64,000 nt of DNA, taken from Riptortus pedestris (taxonomy: Eukaryota > Arthropoda > Insecta > Hemiptera > Alydidae). The stretch lies in contig CM032230.1 in the NCBI GenBank assembly GCA_019009955.1, positions 31,199,501-31,263,500 of the forward strand, given 5' to 3'. Of this stretch, positions 23,277 through 36,207 are shown piece after piece. The stretch's first letter is position 1. Every line of letters starts with the position of its first letter. The notes under the pieces were generated by a model. It was given only the letters and a program-made list of their open reading frames with translations. It was not told the origin of the DNA and searched no databases. Made by a program: the position numbers and the translations under genes.

Positions 23277-24521
23277 TTCGTTGTTGCCCTTAACTATGTA
23301 AAATCTCACTTTATTTCTCCAATTAAATAAGCCACATGTCTAGCTACTTCGGATTTCTCAAAACATGAGTTCATGATAGTTACTTCCTTTGAAATCCTTA
23401 CACACTAAAGAAAACTGGTTATAAGAGAAAATGTCTACTTTGATCAATTTTTAGAAGAGGCTTAAAAAAAAAAAGGTTTAAAAATCACTTACCTCTGACT
23501 CCATCTCTGCACATAGTCTCAGACCTGTTAAAGTTAAAATTGGTCGTCCTTCATTGTCCAACATTATTCGTAGGGTGTTAGATCATCGGGTCTGTGTAGT
23601 GTTCGTATCCAACACCAAGGTTCCCAAAATTATGATTAGTCAAATGACTGTTATCGGAGGAAGTAACAACTAAACTAGCAACCCTGTTATGATTTACCTT
23701 CAACAGTCCACAATTTTTTATATCGTAGAGCTGAAATAATCTGGAAGCTGTGACTCTTCCGAAACAATTCCTCTCTGAAATAGCTGAAGAAGGTCTCAAT
23801 AAATCCTAAAAACCCATCAGTCTCTAACGCCCAGCGTGGTTATATAGTGATAGTGCGGTTTATTTTATTTATTTATTTTATTGTAAATAGGCACCAACTT
23901 GCAAGAGTTATTTGTCGAAATTCCATTTTCATTTTCCTTCCTTTTGTTCGTTAGTCCCACTTTTCTTAGCCCTCCGTCATCCTCACATACGTTGCATCTC
24001 TCCTTTTTTTCTTTATCCCCTATCTTGTGGCAAATAAAAAAAAATCAGAATTTTGTTATATAATCAATGATAGTGCGGTTTACCTACTGTTGCTTCATTA
24101 ATTTTACATATTGGCTTTCGATTCGTGATAAATCAAGACTCTCTTTCTCAAAACTCCAAAAAAAAAAAAAAACGTAAAAGATTATTACAATATCATTCAT
24201 CATAAAATATTATTTTCTTTTCTTCTCTTACAGTTTTCCAATCCTGTTATTCAGAAACAAATCCTTTGGAGAGAAGGTAAACACTTAACACTGTGGTCAT
24301 TAGAATTCTTCCTCATTAGACTTACCAAATTCTCATCAAAACAAGACATCCATGGTCCTAAAGTATTATAAATGATTTTGGTAGTTGGTGACCCACTGAG
24401 CAACCAAAACTAGTGCAAGCTTTATTTTACAAATGATTTCATTACTCTTTTGTGAACATCTCAGTGGTACTGTTAACGTCATGATTAAATTTTTGTCACT
24501 TTTGTTCTGTGAAAACTCATT
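23277..24521. other. Intronic stretch without recognised feature
   Basis: A 73-codon minus-strand frame (23578-23799) has no recognisable domain. AT-rich with A and T homopolymers. Confidence 0.45.
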
Positions 24522-24534
24522 TGGAGGCTCAATC

Positions 24535-25416
24535 TTTTTTTTTCCCACCTCTGTCCCCGCTGTACCTTTGGGTTTCCCCATACCAGCGGTCTCCATTTAA
24601 TAAGAGATATAAAATTTGAATAGATAAATTGGGCCAGGTAACTTAGCCTAACTCACCGAGCATGGCTAAGCATTAAAGTGCAACATTTGGGAGATTTAGT
24701 TTAAGTCCGAAAAGTCCTAGGGGAACCCGCAGCTGCGACTCCTTTGCCTCTGTTCAAAGAAGTGGCAGCAAGAGCCTAACTAACTAGCCTATATACCTAA
24801 AGCCTAAATACTAACCTAAACTCACATAAAACTATACACATAATTTACAAATAAATTCAATTTTACTTGTCTTTCAACACCTCTTGGGCAAAGGTCCTGA
24901 AGGCTGAAAATCTATCAGCGTCGTTTACAAACATGTGGTAGCTCTCAGGAGGCCAGTTCATATATGAGAAAGCACTCATTAGCCGAATACGCCTGGCGTT
25001 GAAACGCGGACATTGGAGGATCACGTGGTCAGCCGTATCCAACTCGCCACAGGAGCACAAGGGAGAGTCCTTTCGTTTGAAGAAGTGGAGCTTGTTCTTG
25101 AAGTCCCCGTGAACTGATAAGTTGGCTGGTGAAGTACAATGGGACGTACCATGTCAGCTTAGTTCTGGTCCTGACATCTGGGAAAAATATTTAGGTCATC
25201 CTACCTTTGCTGGAGTTGGTCCAGCGACTCTGCCAACTGTCCCAGATGATTTCTTCAATACGGTGGAGTGATTCTCTAAGGTCCTGCTGTCCTATTGTGA
25301 AGATAGACTCTCCTATCTTGTACGGCAACCATCTGACTGCTTGGTACATAGCGGCCCGCTTTGCTACCTCCAGGTCTATCGGAAGCTGGCCTTTGGGCTG
25401 CAGTTAAAGCCTGGTC
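24535..25416 (-). mobile_element. 5'-truncated non-LTR retrotransposon with 13-bp TSD
   Basis: Flanked by the direct repeat TGGAGGCTCAATC at 24522-24534 and 25417-25429. On the minus strand it ends in an A tail (T run at 24535-24543). It carries the C-terminus of the reverse-transcriptase protein and a 3'UTR whose last 330 bp recur at 59474-59807. Target duplication, 5' truncation and A tail are the hallmarks of target-primed reverse transcription. Confidence 0.9.
24863..25413 (-). pseudogene. Non-LTR reverse transcriptase C-terminal fragment (R1/I/Jockey-like)
   Basis: Minus-strand peptide segments include PKGQLPIDLEVAKRAAMYQA, then DSWQSRWTNSSKGR, a motif found between thumb and C-terminal zinc finger in R1/I-type elements. 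Then comes MCSCGELDTADHVILQCPRF, a C-x-C-x8-H-x4-C zinc-finger-like motif that ends many non-LTR ORF2 proteins. The reading frame shifts at least once between these parts and ends EVLKDK-stop. The catalytic YADD region is absent because of 5' truncation, so the fragment cannot function. The clade is judged from motif layout only. Confidence 0.8.
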
Positions 25417-25429
25417 TGGAGGCTCAATC

Positions 25430-26107
25430 AAAAATAATTTTAAATAGAATAACATTTTATGGACGATAAACGTTTACAGCTGCTTATCGGGTATGATTTT
25501 AAAATTTTATTTCACCTATGAATCAACAAATTCTGAAGATTTAAAATCATGTAGTCACTGAGAAAGCATTCGGTATTCGCTAACTGAGCGTTTTTATGGG
25601 CGTATATTGAATCTTAGTGAATTTTGATAAATGAAAACAGGACACTCGACATCGGGACCAACTAACTGCATGTTACCGAGATGAGGGCGCTACCATATTT
25701 ATAACTCTTGAGGGAAGGTTGCTTGACGACTACAAACTTTGTTCATCTGACTTCTCCCTCGACAATCTTTGAAGTTTTGAGATGACTCTGGAGGAGAAGT
25801 ACCCCAAGGGACATGGTAATGCCGATGCGTCACCAACATTGGCGACGTGAATACAATATCAACGAGTTACTTTACGAAGAATATTTCTGATCCTATTACC
25901 TGACGTCAATTTTGTATTGAGACAGCGATGTAATCATATTAAACAATCATCACCAATTTGCTGATACAGACCTGTATATAAAGGTCCAATTGTATTAGGA
26001 ATGTCGACTACATTAAATTGAGTTACACTTCGCATATGAAAGGGTTACAGTGTCTAGAATGTTACTTATTATGATGGTAATCATATTTTTGAGAGTTTAG
26101 TTTGATT
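25430..26107. other. Intronic stretch without recognised feature
   Basis: No repeat family or coding segment recognised. Confidence 0.45.
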
Positions 26108-26580
26108 TTTTTTAGATTTATTTATTTATAGACATCATATCACAGTTGATTTGCCCTCAAAAGTCAAACATTGTACAACTTGAAATAACAAAAGTAAAAT
26201 AAATAAAAGATAACTATAAGTAACAATAACAAATGACAAAAGTAAAATAAATAAGAAATTTACAAATAAAAATAGAACTAAATTAAAGTAATTATGGCCA
26301 GAATAAAAATAGTGATGAGCATAGTAGGTGATTGATCAATAGGAAATGAATGTCTGAAAATGGAACTTTTGCTAGTGATTGTCGTAATTACCTCTTTCAG
26401 GGTAGCTAATATAAATATATATATATTCCTGCACATTTGTACAAATGCAAATAATACAATTAATGTATATAATTTGAAATCTGAGTTTGGTTGAGTAAAC
26501 GAGGGTAAATTTCGACGAAGCATTGATTGTATTTTTATACTACATACATACATGTACTTCCTATACATGTAAATGTAGGT
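26108..26580 (-). mobile_element. Non-LTR retrotransposon 3' end (second family)
   Basis: The minus strand reads ACGACAATCACTAGCAAAAG, CAGACATTCATTTCCTATTG, GACTTTTGAGGGCAAATC and ends with ATAAATAAATAAATCTAAAAA. The same 3' region occurs at 29885-30965 and 37155-37723. Confidence 0.75.
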
Positions 26581-28934
26581 CTACAGTTTGTATTGGCTTC
26601 GGCTAATGATGGACCATTTTTCAATCTCTGCCAACAGTTTCCTCACATTTCAGAAGCTAAACTCATTATTGTTCAAAGTAGCCTACTGTAAATACAAACG
26701 AGGCTTATATTTTAGTATATCCTTAGTCATTAATTTTCCCTATATAATGAATAGAGATTTTATACTACTTAACAAGTAGATTTCTCGAATAGTATTGGTG
26801 ATACAAGAAAACCAAGTCTATATTTGGATTCAGCACAAAACAATCTCTTTGGATCAGATAGTAAAATAAAAAAAGTTTTCAAAACAATTTTTTTTTTGTT
26901 GGCCTGTGTAATCAATGTATTGTAAGCATACATTACGTACTGGATGTACTTATTGTATTTGCTAGTGGTGTAAATAAACATGTTGCTGAAATTATTCCTT
27001 AATCCACATTTTTGAAGCTTCGAGTGGATTTCTCCAAATTCCAGACCTATAAGTTTTGTTGTACTATATTTAAAAATTTGAACCATACTCGGAACATTCA
27101 CAATATAGTAATATTAAAAGTACCTCTCAGCTTTGGTAGGTTGTCCTTAAAATGTTTAACGAAGAGCTAAAATAAATTTGAGGCTAAATGTAGTCTATCT
27201 CATACATGGAGGTGGGGTATCGTTTTCTGAGTAGCCATCATTGTAAAAAGAAAACGTTATGGCTTCCATTCAGGAGGAAGAGAAGCAATCCCCTCCAGCT
27301 ACTGTTCGTATCCCAAAATGAAAAAAAAAAAAGGGAAAGAATAGAATAGGGGAACTCTTCCGTTGAAATTTGTAGCTCAACCCCTCCCCCAACTTTCTTA
27401 CAATAAAATTGCTTTTAAAAAATAAAAAAAAAAGAAGGAGGAACGAAGGGCAACATTGTAAACAACTATAACCATAAGGCTTGGGAGAGGGGGAGGGGGG
27501 CGTGACAGTCACTGCCATACGGCAGTTTTAGAGTAAGCTAAGCGAATTTTCCACATAAAATTCTACGGCTTTAAAAGAATTTACGGATCCTTAGAGCATA
27601 TTGGTATGTTGTCCCATTCCATAGTATATGTCTTTAGAATAGAATTTTTGTTTGGTCGCTACTGTATCTCAAGTTCGTATATGATATATGTCTTTCATAA
27701 GTTGAGCAAAAGACAAACACATAAATGAGTATCCGTAGTAATTAGGTATCTAGTGCGTGCGCGTGTGAGTGTATCCTAATAAAAGATGATTTTTTGACGA
27801 AAAAATCAAGATATTTCTTCTCTTTGGGATGCTGGACAGTAGAGGAGCCAATCATAGGAATAAAAACAAAGAAAGGTTCATTTTCTTTCTCAAAACGTTT
27901 ATTTAAACAAATTACACTAATATTTTGTATTTCTTAAGAATAAACGCTTTGTAGAGGAAATTAAAACTTGTTTATTCATCCAGAAAAACTTTTCTGATTC
28001 TCTGAATAATTGAAGTATTAAGGGCTTGTCATGCTGAAAAGATGATTTTACAGCTTAAGGGCACTAACGCCATTCTGTAAACTAATTAAGGTCAATTTAA
28101 AGTGGATTAGAGAGTAGCGCTGTCTGCTAGAGAAAAAACTACTTCGTCTAAGTGTTGTTTATGATGTAAAAACTGAAAGGATTAACGCTAATCCCTTGAT
28201 GGAGGCAGAAAGATAACATTGGCGCAAGTGGTTTTGGAAAATCATTTGACTTAAGCTGGAAAATAAAAATACATTCCACCAACACTTAACACAATACCCT
28301 CTTCCTGACAAACGTATTAACTAATGTGAGAAACGTTATTTTTTTGTTTTGTTTGTCCTTTTTTTCTATGTCCTAATTTAGGTTTTATGAACTTTAAATA
28401 CAGCTCATAAAACCAAAAGAGGGAAAACTAATATCTAATCTTTCAAAATCATTATTGAGGAGCGTTAGTGAGTACAGGGTTTTAAGTGTATAAGACTGCC
28501 AGTCTGTTTATAGTTCATCTGCAATCATTTGTTGTCGTCAGCAGTAGCTGAAATTCGGAATACTTTTGAGAGTACTTTGAATGTTCGTATAGGTAATGGA
28601 AGAGATCTGAACGCATGATGTTCATTAAAACTAAGTAGTAATTAGGAAAAATCAGACACATAACTACAGGTTTCTCCTTAATATCCTGAGAAGAAGCGGA
28701 GATATATCATTGCAGTCTTGACTTATAATTTATTTGAATAACCCATAACTAAATTTCACAATACGTTTTGGCTCCAATTAAGCAATGATGGGTTAATCAT
28801 CGGACATAGTTGGGATTTGAGTATGATATGTTCATTCAGAGTTTGTTTCTATACATTAATTGGTAGGGTTTCGATGAGAGGAAGTACTTTCAACTAATTG
28901 GTAATTAATAATTGTTAGAGTTATGCTACAAAGG
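26581..28934. other. Intronic stretch without recognised feature
   Basis: AT-rich sequence with homopolymer A runs near 27318 and 27420. No repeat family or conserved coding segment was identified. Confidence 0.45.
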
Positions 28935-29111
28935 TTTAGCATCTTTCACTTGTATAAAATCAGCTATTGAGGTTGTCCTCATGACGCGATTTCCGAAAAC
29001 TATCGTCAAATGTCCATTAGTCCTGCCCAGGAGATGTCCAAAATCAGGTCCGCATAAAGATGTGTTTATGAATGTATATGTGTGTGCGTGTGTTTGTGTG
29101 TGTGTGTGTGC

Positions 29112-29170
<59 letters not shown>

Positions 29171-29873
29171 TGTGTATAGTTAGATAGATCGATAGATAAA
29201 TCATTATGTAAAGGCTCTAGGGATAGCAATTTTTGTTCGGTCATTACAACCACAATATTTATAGTTTCATACAAAACTAAATATTACGTTCGTAAAAGAC
29301 AGGAGGGAGAGGGTCTTTAAAGGGGGAGGAGAATTATAAGCTACAAAATATCACCATTACTATTAGAGGGATCGAGAAATCGTATACAACTAATCTTCTG
29401 CAGATTTAATTTCCAATAAATTGTTGTACTATACATTTCTTTTTCCTGCGTCATGATAATAAAGTACATATTTTATACTATTTAAACTTTCATTTTGTAG
29501 TAACACCCCCACTTTTCCTCATCTTAAATTGACAATGAATATCATGAAAGGTTTTATTCCAAGCTTGAATATGAAAAAATGTTTTGGCACTTTTAATACA
29601 TGAGAATTTAGTACTGGGCTACATGAGTTTGTTTTATCAATACTGTACGGGATTTTTCACGCAAAAATAAATATAACATCTGTTATAATTGTTTAAATCA
29701 GGAGGGCTGGAGATTAGAGGATAGGAAACCGGAAAATTCTTATTATCTTCTGTTTACATAGGATTTTTATTAAAGGGGGCATAGAGAATAGATGATGGCT
29801 TGACCTCATCAACGCGTCATACCAGCTCGAGGGAAATCTGCTTAGTTTACGCAGATCCTACTTAACAGACTTT
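28935..29873 (-). mobile_element. HINE/DINE-1-like element, long copy with (TG)n
   Basis: Right end TTTAGCATCTTTCACTTG (hairpin decayed) to left end CTACTTAACAGACTTT. The internal microsatellite is (TG)n at about 29075-29176 in place of the usual (TA)n. Confidence 0.72.
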
Positions 29874-29884
29874 ATTATTTTCAA

Positions 29885-30035
29885 AAGTCAGATGGATTAC
29901 CGCAAACTACAACATCACGACTTCCCCTATGACTAACAACTGAAAGCAGGCCATGCATTAACAACATATTCTAATACCTACACAAAATTCAAATATAGAA
30001 AGAAATTTAACGCACAAATTAAGGCAGCGGTGTAC
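29885..30035 (+). mobile_element. Non-LTR retrotransposon fragment, left part
   Basis: GACTTCCCCTATGACTAACA and ACATATTCTAATACCTACAC match the C-terminal coding region and 3'UTR start of the copy at 37155-37723. It is separated from its 3' half by a HINE insertion. Confidence 0.7.
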
Positions 30036-30038
30036 AAC

Positions 30039-30496
30039 AAAAGTCCGTCACGCACGGGCTGTCTGAACTAAGCAGACTTCCCACGTGAAGTTTTATAGTA
30101 GAGAATTTCAGAATAGAGAGTCAAACAGTTACGGGAAGGGCCCGAACTAGCTCTTGACGGAAACTCACGACTAGACCCGAAGTTAGCCGAACTCATCTCA
30201 GAAGCTGAAAACAGAAAAATGCAAATATCTCGGTTAATATTCAAGATACAGAATAAATGTATATAACATTATTTATAGTAAATTTAATTGGCAAGAAGAT
30301 TGCTTCTATATCATTTTTCGATCCGACGTAAAGTCACAGAGATATTTCGAATTTTCGAAAATCCCCCACTAAAACCCCCCTCCCACTGGTCCGATTTCAG
30401 CCATTAACGAACTTGACCTGTCTTTTTGCATAAAACGTTTAAATATCGAGTTTGGTAACGATCAAACAAAAATTGCGACCGCTAGAGCGTTAACAG

Positions 30497-30557
<61 letters not shown>

Positions 30558-30690
30558 TATAATTTTGAACGGACCTCATTTTCGTCATCTTCCTGGGTTG
30601 GATCGATGGGCATTTGAAATTTTTTTTTCTAAAATCGCGTCATGAGCACGAGCTCAATAGCTGATTTCCCTTAGGGGAAATCTGCTAAAA
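30039..30690 (+). mobile_element. HINE/DINE-1-like element inserted in a retrotransposon
   Basis: Starts AAAGTCCGTCACGCACGGGC, carries (TA)n at 30502-30560 and ends GGGGAAATCTGCTAAAA. Compared with the uninterrupted copy at 37155, about 90 bp of the host element is missing at the site (joined GTACAAC ... AGCAAAAGT), so insertion was accompanied or followed by a deletion. Confidence 0.8.
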
Positions 30691-30965
30691 AGCAAAAGTG
30701 CCCTTTTCAGACATTCATTTCCTATTTATCATGCATCAAATATGCTCATCGCTAATTTTTAATTTTTTGATTATAATTACTTGAATTGGTGCTATTTTAA
30801 TTTATAAAATTGTTATATAAATACTTTTATTATTGTTTTTTGTTATTCGTTATTGTTATTTGTTGTTATTTCTTCTTTTTTTTTACTTTCGTTATTTGAC
30901 TTTGTGCACTCTTTGACTTTTTAAAGGGCAAATCGCCATAAATGTGATGTTAAAAAATAAATAAA
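30691..30965 (+). mobile_element. Non-LTR retrotransposon fragment, 3' part
   Basis: AGCAAAAGTGCCCTTTTCAG, CATTCATTTCCTATTTATCA and AAAGGGCAAATCGCC, then a run ending AAAAAATAAATAAAT: the 3'UTR and tail of the family seen at 37155-37723. Confidence 0.72.
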
Positions 30966-31390
30966 TCTGAAAATCTAGTTCAAGAGCAGCGCCCATCTCC
31001 AAAGCCTGCTCTAGTGCTAATATGTAGGTTCGACGTGTAGGAGGCAGACACGGGCCGATATAGAGCGAGCAGGGATGCTAATAAACTATAGGGGTGATGC
31101 ATATTAGGAGGAAATTGCCCTGACCTCGGCCACAGCCCGACCTACAACACCTTCCTAATGTCATTCAAGAGGATCATCCTTTCCCCACAATAATCCCTTA
31201 AATAATACTCACATATTTACTTAAATTATTCCACTTTTATTTTAGCTACACAAAACCCATATAAATAAAACTGTACCTCTCACATGAATAGCAGATTGCT
31301 GTTAAGATGTCATACGTTTGTAAACAAAATGTGAATGTTATGCTTGACATAATACTGCAACTGCTGAAATTAAATTTCGTATGAGTAGCA
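30966..31390. other. GC-richer intronic patch, unassigned
   Basis: About 31000-31160 is clearly more GC-rich than its surroundings (GGCAGACACGGGCCGATA, CCTCGGCCACAGCCCGACC). It reads like part of a transposon coding region but no motif was identified. Confidence 0.3.
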
Positions 31391-31650
31391 GTCAGAGGCA
31401 ACCAAAGACAGAGAAAACTACAATTACAAATAACTCCATTAATATTCGTGTTGGAAAAGAATTCTCTGGGCTATAATTGTTGAAACCCGTGTAATTAACA
31501 ACAATGGCCAAATAAAGTTTTCAATCTGACACACTTCAAAAAAGATTCATACAAATTAGCTTGCGTGTTATTCCTCCTCTGAAATCCCACTCCTAGATCG
31601 ATCTCTGGCATTAAAGAACTTGATCTACAGTTTTACTAATTATTGGGGAA
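31391..31650 (+). mobile_element. HINE remnant (internal module)
   Basis: ACTCCATTAATATTCGTGTTGG, a diverged CCTCTGAAATCCCACTCC and GGCATTAAAGAACTTGATCT follow the order of the family's internal module; both ends are lost. Confidence 0.5.
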
Positions 31651-31663
31651 CTACGGGTATGTC

Positions 31664-31838
31664 ATTTCTTATTTATTTACGTCTATTTAATGCAGCTGTA
31701 GCTAGTAGAGATGTGGAATCTGCAGCCAGGGATGGGGTTTCTAGCCAAGGTGGGACTAAGGATTCCAATTAATGAGTTCGCCACTAAATAAATTCCCATG
31801 GCCCAGATGGGAATCGAACCCACGGATTTGGGCAATTA
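31664..31838 (-). mobile_element. tRNA-derived SINE
   Basis: The minus strand has GGGTTCGATTCCCATCTGGG (strong B-box), GAATTTATTTAGTGGCGAAC and CCACCTTGGCTAGAAA. Confidence 0.75.
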
Positions 31839-32013
31839 TACCTTGAGTAGTTGTTTGCTTTAAAACATTAATAAATCAGTGAAAGATACTTTCAGTTTTA
31901 GTCGAGACGTTCGAGTTCAGAAACAGCCAAACAAGCTCGGAAACTAGCGAATGTATCTAGTGACTTCAAGTAACTCAAATTTGGAGCCTATAGATTATTA
32001 ATGAGAACACACA

Positions 32014-32023
32014 CGCACGCACG

Positions 32024-32062
<39 letters not shown>
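32014..32062. repeat. Compound (CA/CG)n(TA)n microsatellite
   Basis: ACACACACGCACGCACGCAC grading into (TA)n. Confidence 0.9.
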
Positions 32063-32065
<3 letters not shown>

Positions 32066-33788
32066 GCTCTTACATTGGTGGCTGGTACTTAAAATATACC
32101 ATTTTTAGGATGATCGAGGAATTGAACACTTCCACTTCAGTTCTCATAAAGTGTATTTATTTTCCATTTAATTGTTCCTTTGTGCGTTTCGAGCTTTTTA
32201 ACTACTCCTTTACGGTGTGTTTCACTAAAATGTTTTATCATTTCATTTTCATTTTTTTTTAAATAAAAAAAGGTTTTGTAGTTTTATCTACTGTAATAAA
32301 TGAATGAAATTAAGAGATAAAATTGTAATGTAACAGAAAACCCCTTGAGAAGGAGTATTTACTAAGTTCATGAGAACAATCTAAATTGCTGATTTCCCTT
32401 AAGGACAATTATGTTCTAGCTTTAACGTTTATCTTTGATCCAATTAAATTAATTGAGGAAAAGCTTATTTACACCCTCCAGATTATCCTAATAATAATAA
32501 CATAAAAAAGGAATTCTTGTCACTCCGCTCATTAATTAATCAATTACACACAAATGGATGCAAAGCTTTCAATAAATATTTGTATTTTTGTGCCTACTAT
32601 TTTAAGGTATATTGTAGTTTTTATGGAATCCTCCAAGAAGTGATTATTTCCTTTGAAATTAAACCTATATGCCTTCATTGGTGCTATTATATGAAATAAA
32701 CATACTTATAAAGATATGAGCAGTAGTTTTATGTGAATAAATTATTTTAGTTCTTAAAAACATTTTCGAAATATTAATTTAATTTTTGACTGCTATACTC
32801 CAGTTATATTATACTGTAATAATGCACGACAGTTTCTAAAGAAAACTGGACCATTTCCTGATATTTATAAAAAGCAATGGGCCTTTGGAAATTTTCTATT
32901 GCACGGGCTATAAAAGTCTAGGGGTTTACATGGAAGTTAAAGCATAAATTCTTAATAATAAATCATTCTTCAATAGCCTCTTCGTGCATCAGGTGTATAA
33001 CACGAATATGACCGAATTTGGGCTTTGTTTGGCTTTTCTACTAATGTCTACAGCTAATTACATAATAATAAAACGATTTTTATCCCAATACAACTCACCA
33101 CAGCACACAGAATGCAAAAATTGTGATAATCTAAACTTTTGAAGTGCTATTATCAAAGTCTCTGTGGTTGGTAAAGACCTCTTTAGTGGAATTATTGAAC
33201 AACTTAGAGTAAATTGGTCAACACATTCAAGAATTATTAATTGAGTATATATTGGAAGAAGTTTAGACGCGACAAAGAAAATTTAGCAAGTGAGAATGAA
33301 ATTCAAAACCGAATCTCATTTAATATTTGATTCATAACTCTAATTCTTTGACACCTATATATGTAATAAGTAAGACTAAAAATTTAAAATGTGGACTCAT
33401 ATATTCTCCTGTATAAAAGGAAACCCATCCGTCTGCAGAGCAAAAACTTATATTAAAAGATTAATGATCATGTGTCGGCCAATTTGTAAAAATAATTAAT
33501 AGAATGAGCATAATTCTATTAATTACGACACTTTTATTCTATACTCTTTGAATAAAATAATGCCCAATGACAGCTGAAGATTAAGCCCAGCATTGTTCTA
33601 AATTTTAATTTACAGTGTAAAAATTGCTTGACGCTTTCTTTATTCCTTATCACTATATTTTCATTACAAAACCTAACAACCTATCACATACACAAGTAAT
33701 TGTTTACAAATAATGTCTCTTATAAATATCTAAGAATCATAGTGTTTGGAAAGTCGAATAAATACCCGTCATATCGAAAAATGTATTA
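32063..33788. other. Intronic stretch with a HINE scrap
   Basis: GCTGATTTCCCTTAAGGACA near 32389-32408 is a scrap of the family's terminal hairpin. No coding segment was recognised. Confidence 0.45.
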
Positions 33789-34703
33789 AAAACATCCCTC
33801 ACGCAGGGGTTGCTTAAACTAAGTAAAGTAGATTTCCCACGTGCTGGTATGGCACACTACTAACCTACTTAAGTCTGAAAAAATAAAATAGTAATAACTC
33901 TCTTAATATATGAGCTACGAATAAATTTACAGAACAAAAATTGAAGAACATTAGTATTTAAACAATATTAATTCCATAAAGGTTTTTGATCCACTTATAA
34001 TACAGGATAAATGTGAAATTACGCAACTCCCCCCATCTGAACACCCCCCCCTACTCCTGGTCCGACTCCATCCATTAACGAATATGAACATTACAACTAA
34101 ATTAAATGGGGTGAATATTGAGTGTGGTATATATCAAATAAACATTGCCGAGTCAGGACTGGAAAATCGTATTTCTTGACGCCATCACACTACGTATATA
34201 CATGTGGCTCAATGAAGAAAACTTTTGATATTTATGTTTCGAATAAATTGGTTCATGATACAACAACTTATTGTTCATATGACATGAGTAGGAGTGGGAA
34301 TTTACTGAAGACTCACAACTAAAAAAAAATCAAATGTCTCTGTTAATATTTAAGATACAGAGGAAATGTATATTCCAACATTTATAAATAATCAAATTTA
34401 CAGTAAGATAGGTTCTGTGAAATTTTTCGGTATGACATGTAATAACGGAGACATTTTCGAAGATCATCTAAACTCCACCCCCCCCCCACTGGTCCTATTT
34501 CAGCGGTTAACGAAAGAGACCTTTGTGTTTGCGTAATGCTTAAATATAGATTTCGGTAAAGATCAAGCCAAAATTGCGACGATTTATATATAGCGTGCAT
34601 ATAAAATATAAAAAATTTGAACGGAACTCATTTTCGTCATCTAATGGGCATTTGAAGAAATTTTTCGGAAATCGCAACATGAGTATAACCTCAAGAACTG
34701 CTA
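33789..34703 (+). mobile_element. HINE/DINE-1-like element, long copy
   Basis: Starts ACATCCCTCACGCAGGGG, has an internal duplicate of the CCCCCACTGGTCC-type module, and ends AACCTCAAGAACTGCTAA with the hairpin lost. The microsatellite has collapsed to a few TA. Confidence 0.7.
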
Positions 34704-34789
34704 ATGAACTTGTATTGTGTAAAGTGTAAAGATAGAACACATTTAAATATAACTCTGACACATGGTCAGAATTTATTGAAATGCCATTT

Positions 34790-35065
34790 TCCTTATTTCA
34801 CTTAATTCAAACTCTACCTCATTCGCGTTCTTGACTTCAACGCCTCCTCAGGTGTGAGTATAATCATAACACCTAAAACCTAAGTCAGCCAATGTGCCAA
34901 AAGAGACATCCTTTCTCTATACCGGCTTCGTCTATAATGATAGAAACACACAACCTCTTAACAAATACTTTCATTAAACGATACGTGGTTACTACAACCG
35001 ATATTGCTTCACTATAACTTTATAATCGATGTTCGTATTATACCAAACTTTTGTGTGCCCCCACC
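34790..35065 (-). mobile_element. Penelope-like element 3' relic (copy A)
   Basis: Shares with 38415-38660 the order ACTTCAACGCC...TCAGG, AAGTCAGCC, GAGACAT.CTTTCTCTA and ACCGATATTGCT. The hammerhead-like core at one end supports a Penelope-like assignment. Confidence 0.5.
34822..34851 (-). ncRNA. Hammerhead-like core in Penelope-like relic
   Basis: The minus strand reads CTGAGGA, one G, helix II GCGTT ... AACGC (perfect five pairs), then GAA. The base after GAA is T instead of A and no clear helix I is visible, so it is probably dead. Confidence 0.4.
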
Positions 35066-35637
35066 AATATCCCTTAGTGTTGGGCAAATAGTATAAATTC
35101 ATAAATAAATGGAACTAACTTTATAAACAGAAGGGAAGAAATATAAGAGCCATCAGTAATATTCTAATAGAATTGTGAAGCCCAACGAGGAAAATTGGAT
35201 GTAATAGAATCCTGCCTCATTAAAACCCTTACAAAAGTATCTCAAATAAGTCCAAAGTAGACTCCATTACTCCCTCAAAATCCAATTGAAAATGAAGTTT
35301 ATAGATCTCATTTAATTTACAGGAAGTTTAAGTAGCTTCCATATAATTTTAAGTAGCTTCTATATATTACGAAATACGAAATTAGAAGTGCACAGTGCTA
35401 AAAGCTTAACATGGATGATTATTTTACTTAAAATCTAACTTCAAAACATAATTATGATATTATTTCTTCCTCACTTTATTAGCATAACGCTTCACCGTCT
35501 TGCAAATTGTTGTAATATAAACAATGGTATTTAATAACCATCATGAGATTACAGAATGTTTTGATAAAATACAACCAAATAACGTAGCATTACATTGATA
35601 TGTAAATTAGAATAAATCTTCGGCTCATCCACTACTA
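35066..35637. other. Intronic stretch without recognised feature
   Basis: AT-rich; AGTAGCTTC occurs twice within 30 bp near 35330-35360. Nothing else was noted. Confidence 0.45.
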
Positions 35638-36026
35638 AAAAAGTCCGTCACGCAGGGGCTGCGTAAACTAAGCAGATTTCCCACGTGAAGCTATACAATA
35701 GAGAAATCTTTATACGAGAGCCGTCTCTCTATACGATCGTTATCGGCCCACATTTAATAAAAATACAAATATCTCGGTTAATATTCAAGGTAGAGAATAT
35801 ATGTATAGAACAATATTTATAGTATTTTAATTTGCAATAAGATTTGTTCTATACAATAACGTATGGTAACGGAGATATTTTGAATTTTCAAAAAACCTCC
35901 CCTCTAAACCCCCTCCCTCCCTTTTTTAACTTTTTACATAAAACGACTAAATATCGAGTTTGGTAACGATTAAACAATAATTGCGACCGCTAGAGCGGTA
36001 ACAGACAAATATATAGATAGATAGAT

Positions 36027-36082
<56 letters not shown>

Positions 36083-36207
36083 TTTTGAACGGACCTCATT
36101 TTCGTCATCTCCTGAGTAGGATTGATGGACATTTGAAGAAAAATTTCGAAAATCGCGTCATGAGTACAACGTCAATAGCTGATTTCCCTTAAGGGAAATC
36201 TGCTAAT
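35638..36207 (+). mobile_element. HINE/DINE-1-like element, compact reference copy
   Basis: About 570 bp with both ends intact: AAGTCCGTCACGCAGGGGC at the left, subterminal CTAAGCAGATTTCCCACGTG, internal (TA)n at 36030-36080, and the terminal hairpin GATTTCCCTTAAGGGAAATC followed by TGCTAA. The AAGCAGATTTCCC near the left end is the inverted match of GGGAAATCTGCT at the right end. This asymmetric placement is the diagnostic feature. Confidence 0.85.

Noticed and set aside
23578..23799. 73-codon minus-strand frame
   Set aside because: No homologous motif, no splice or promoter context; treated as chance.
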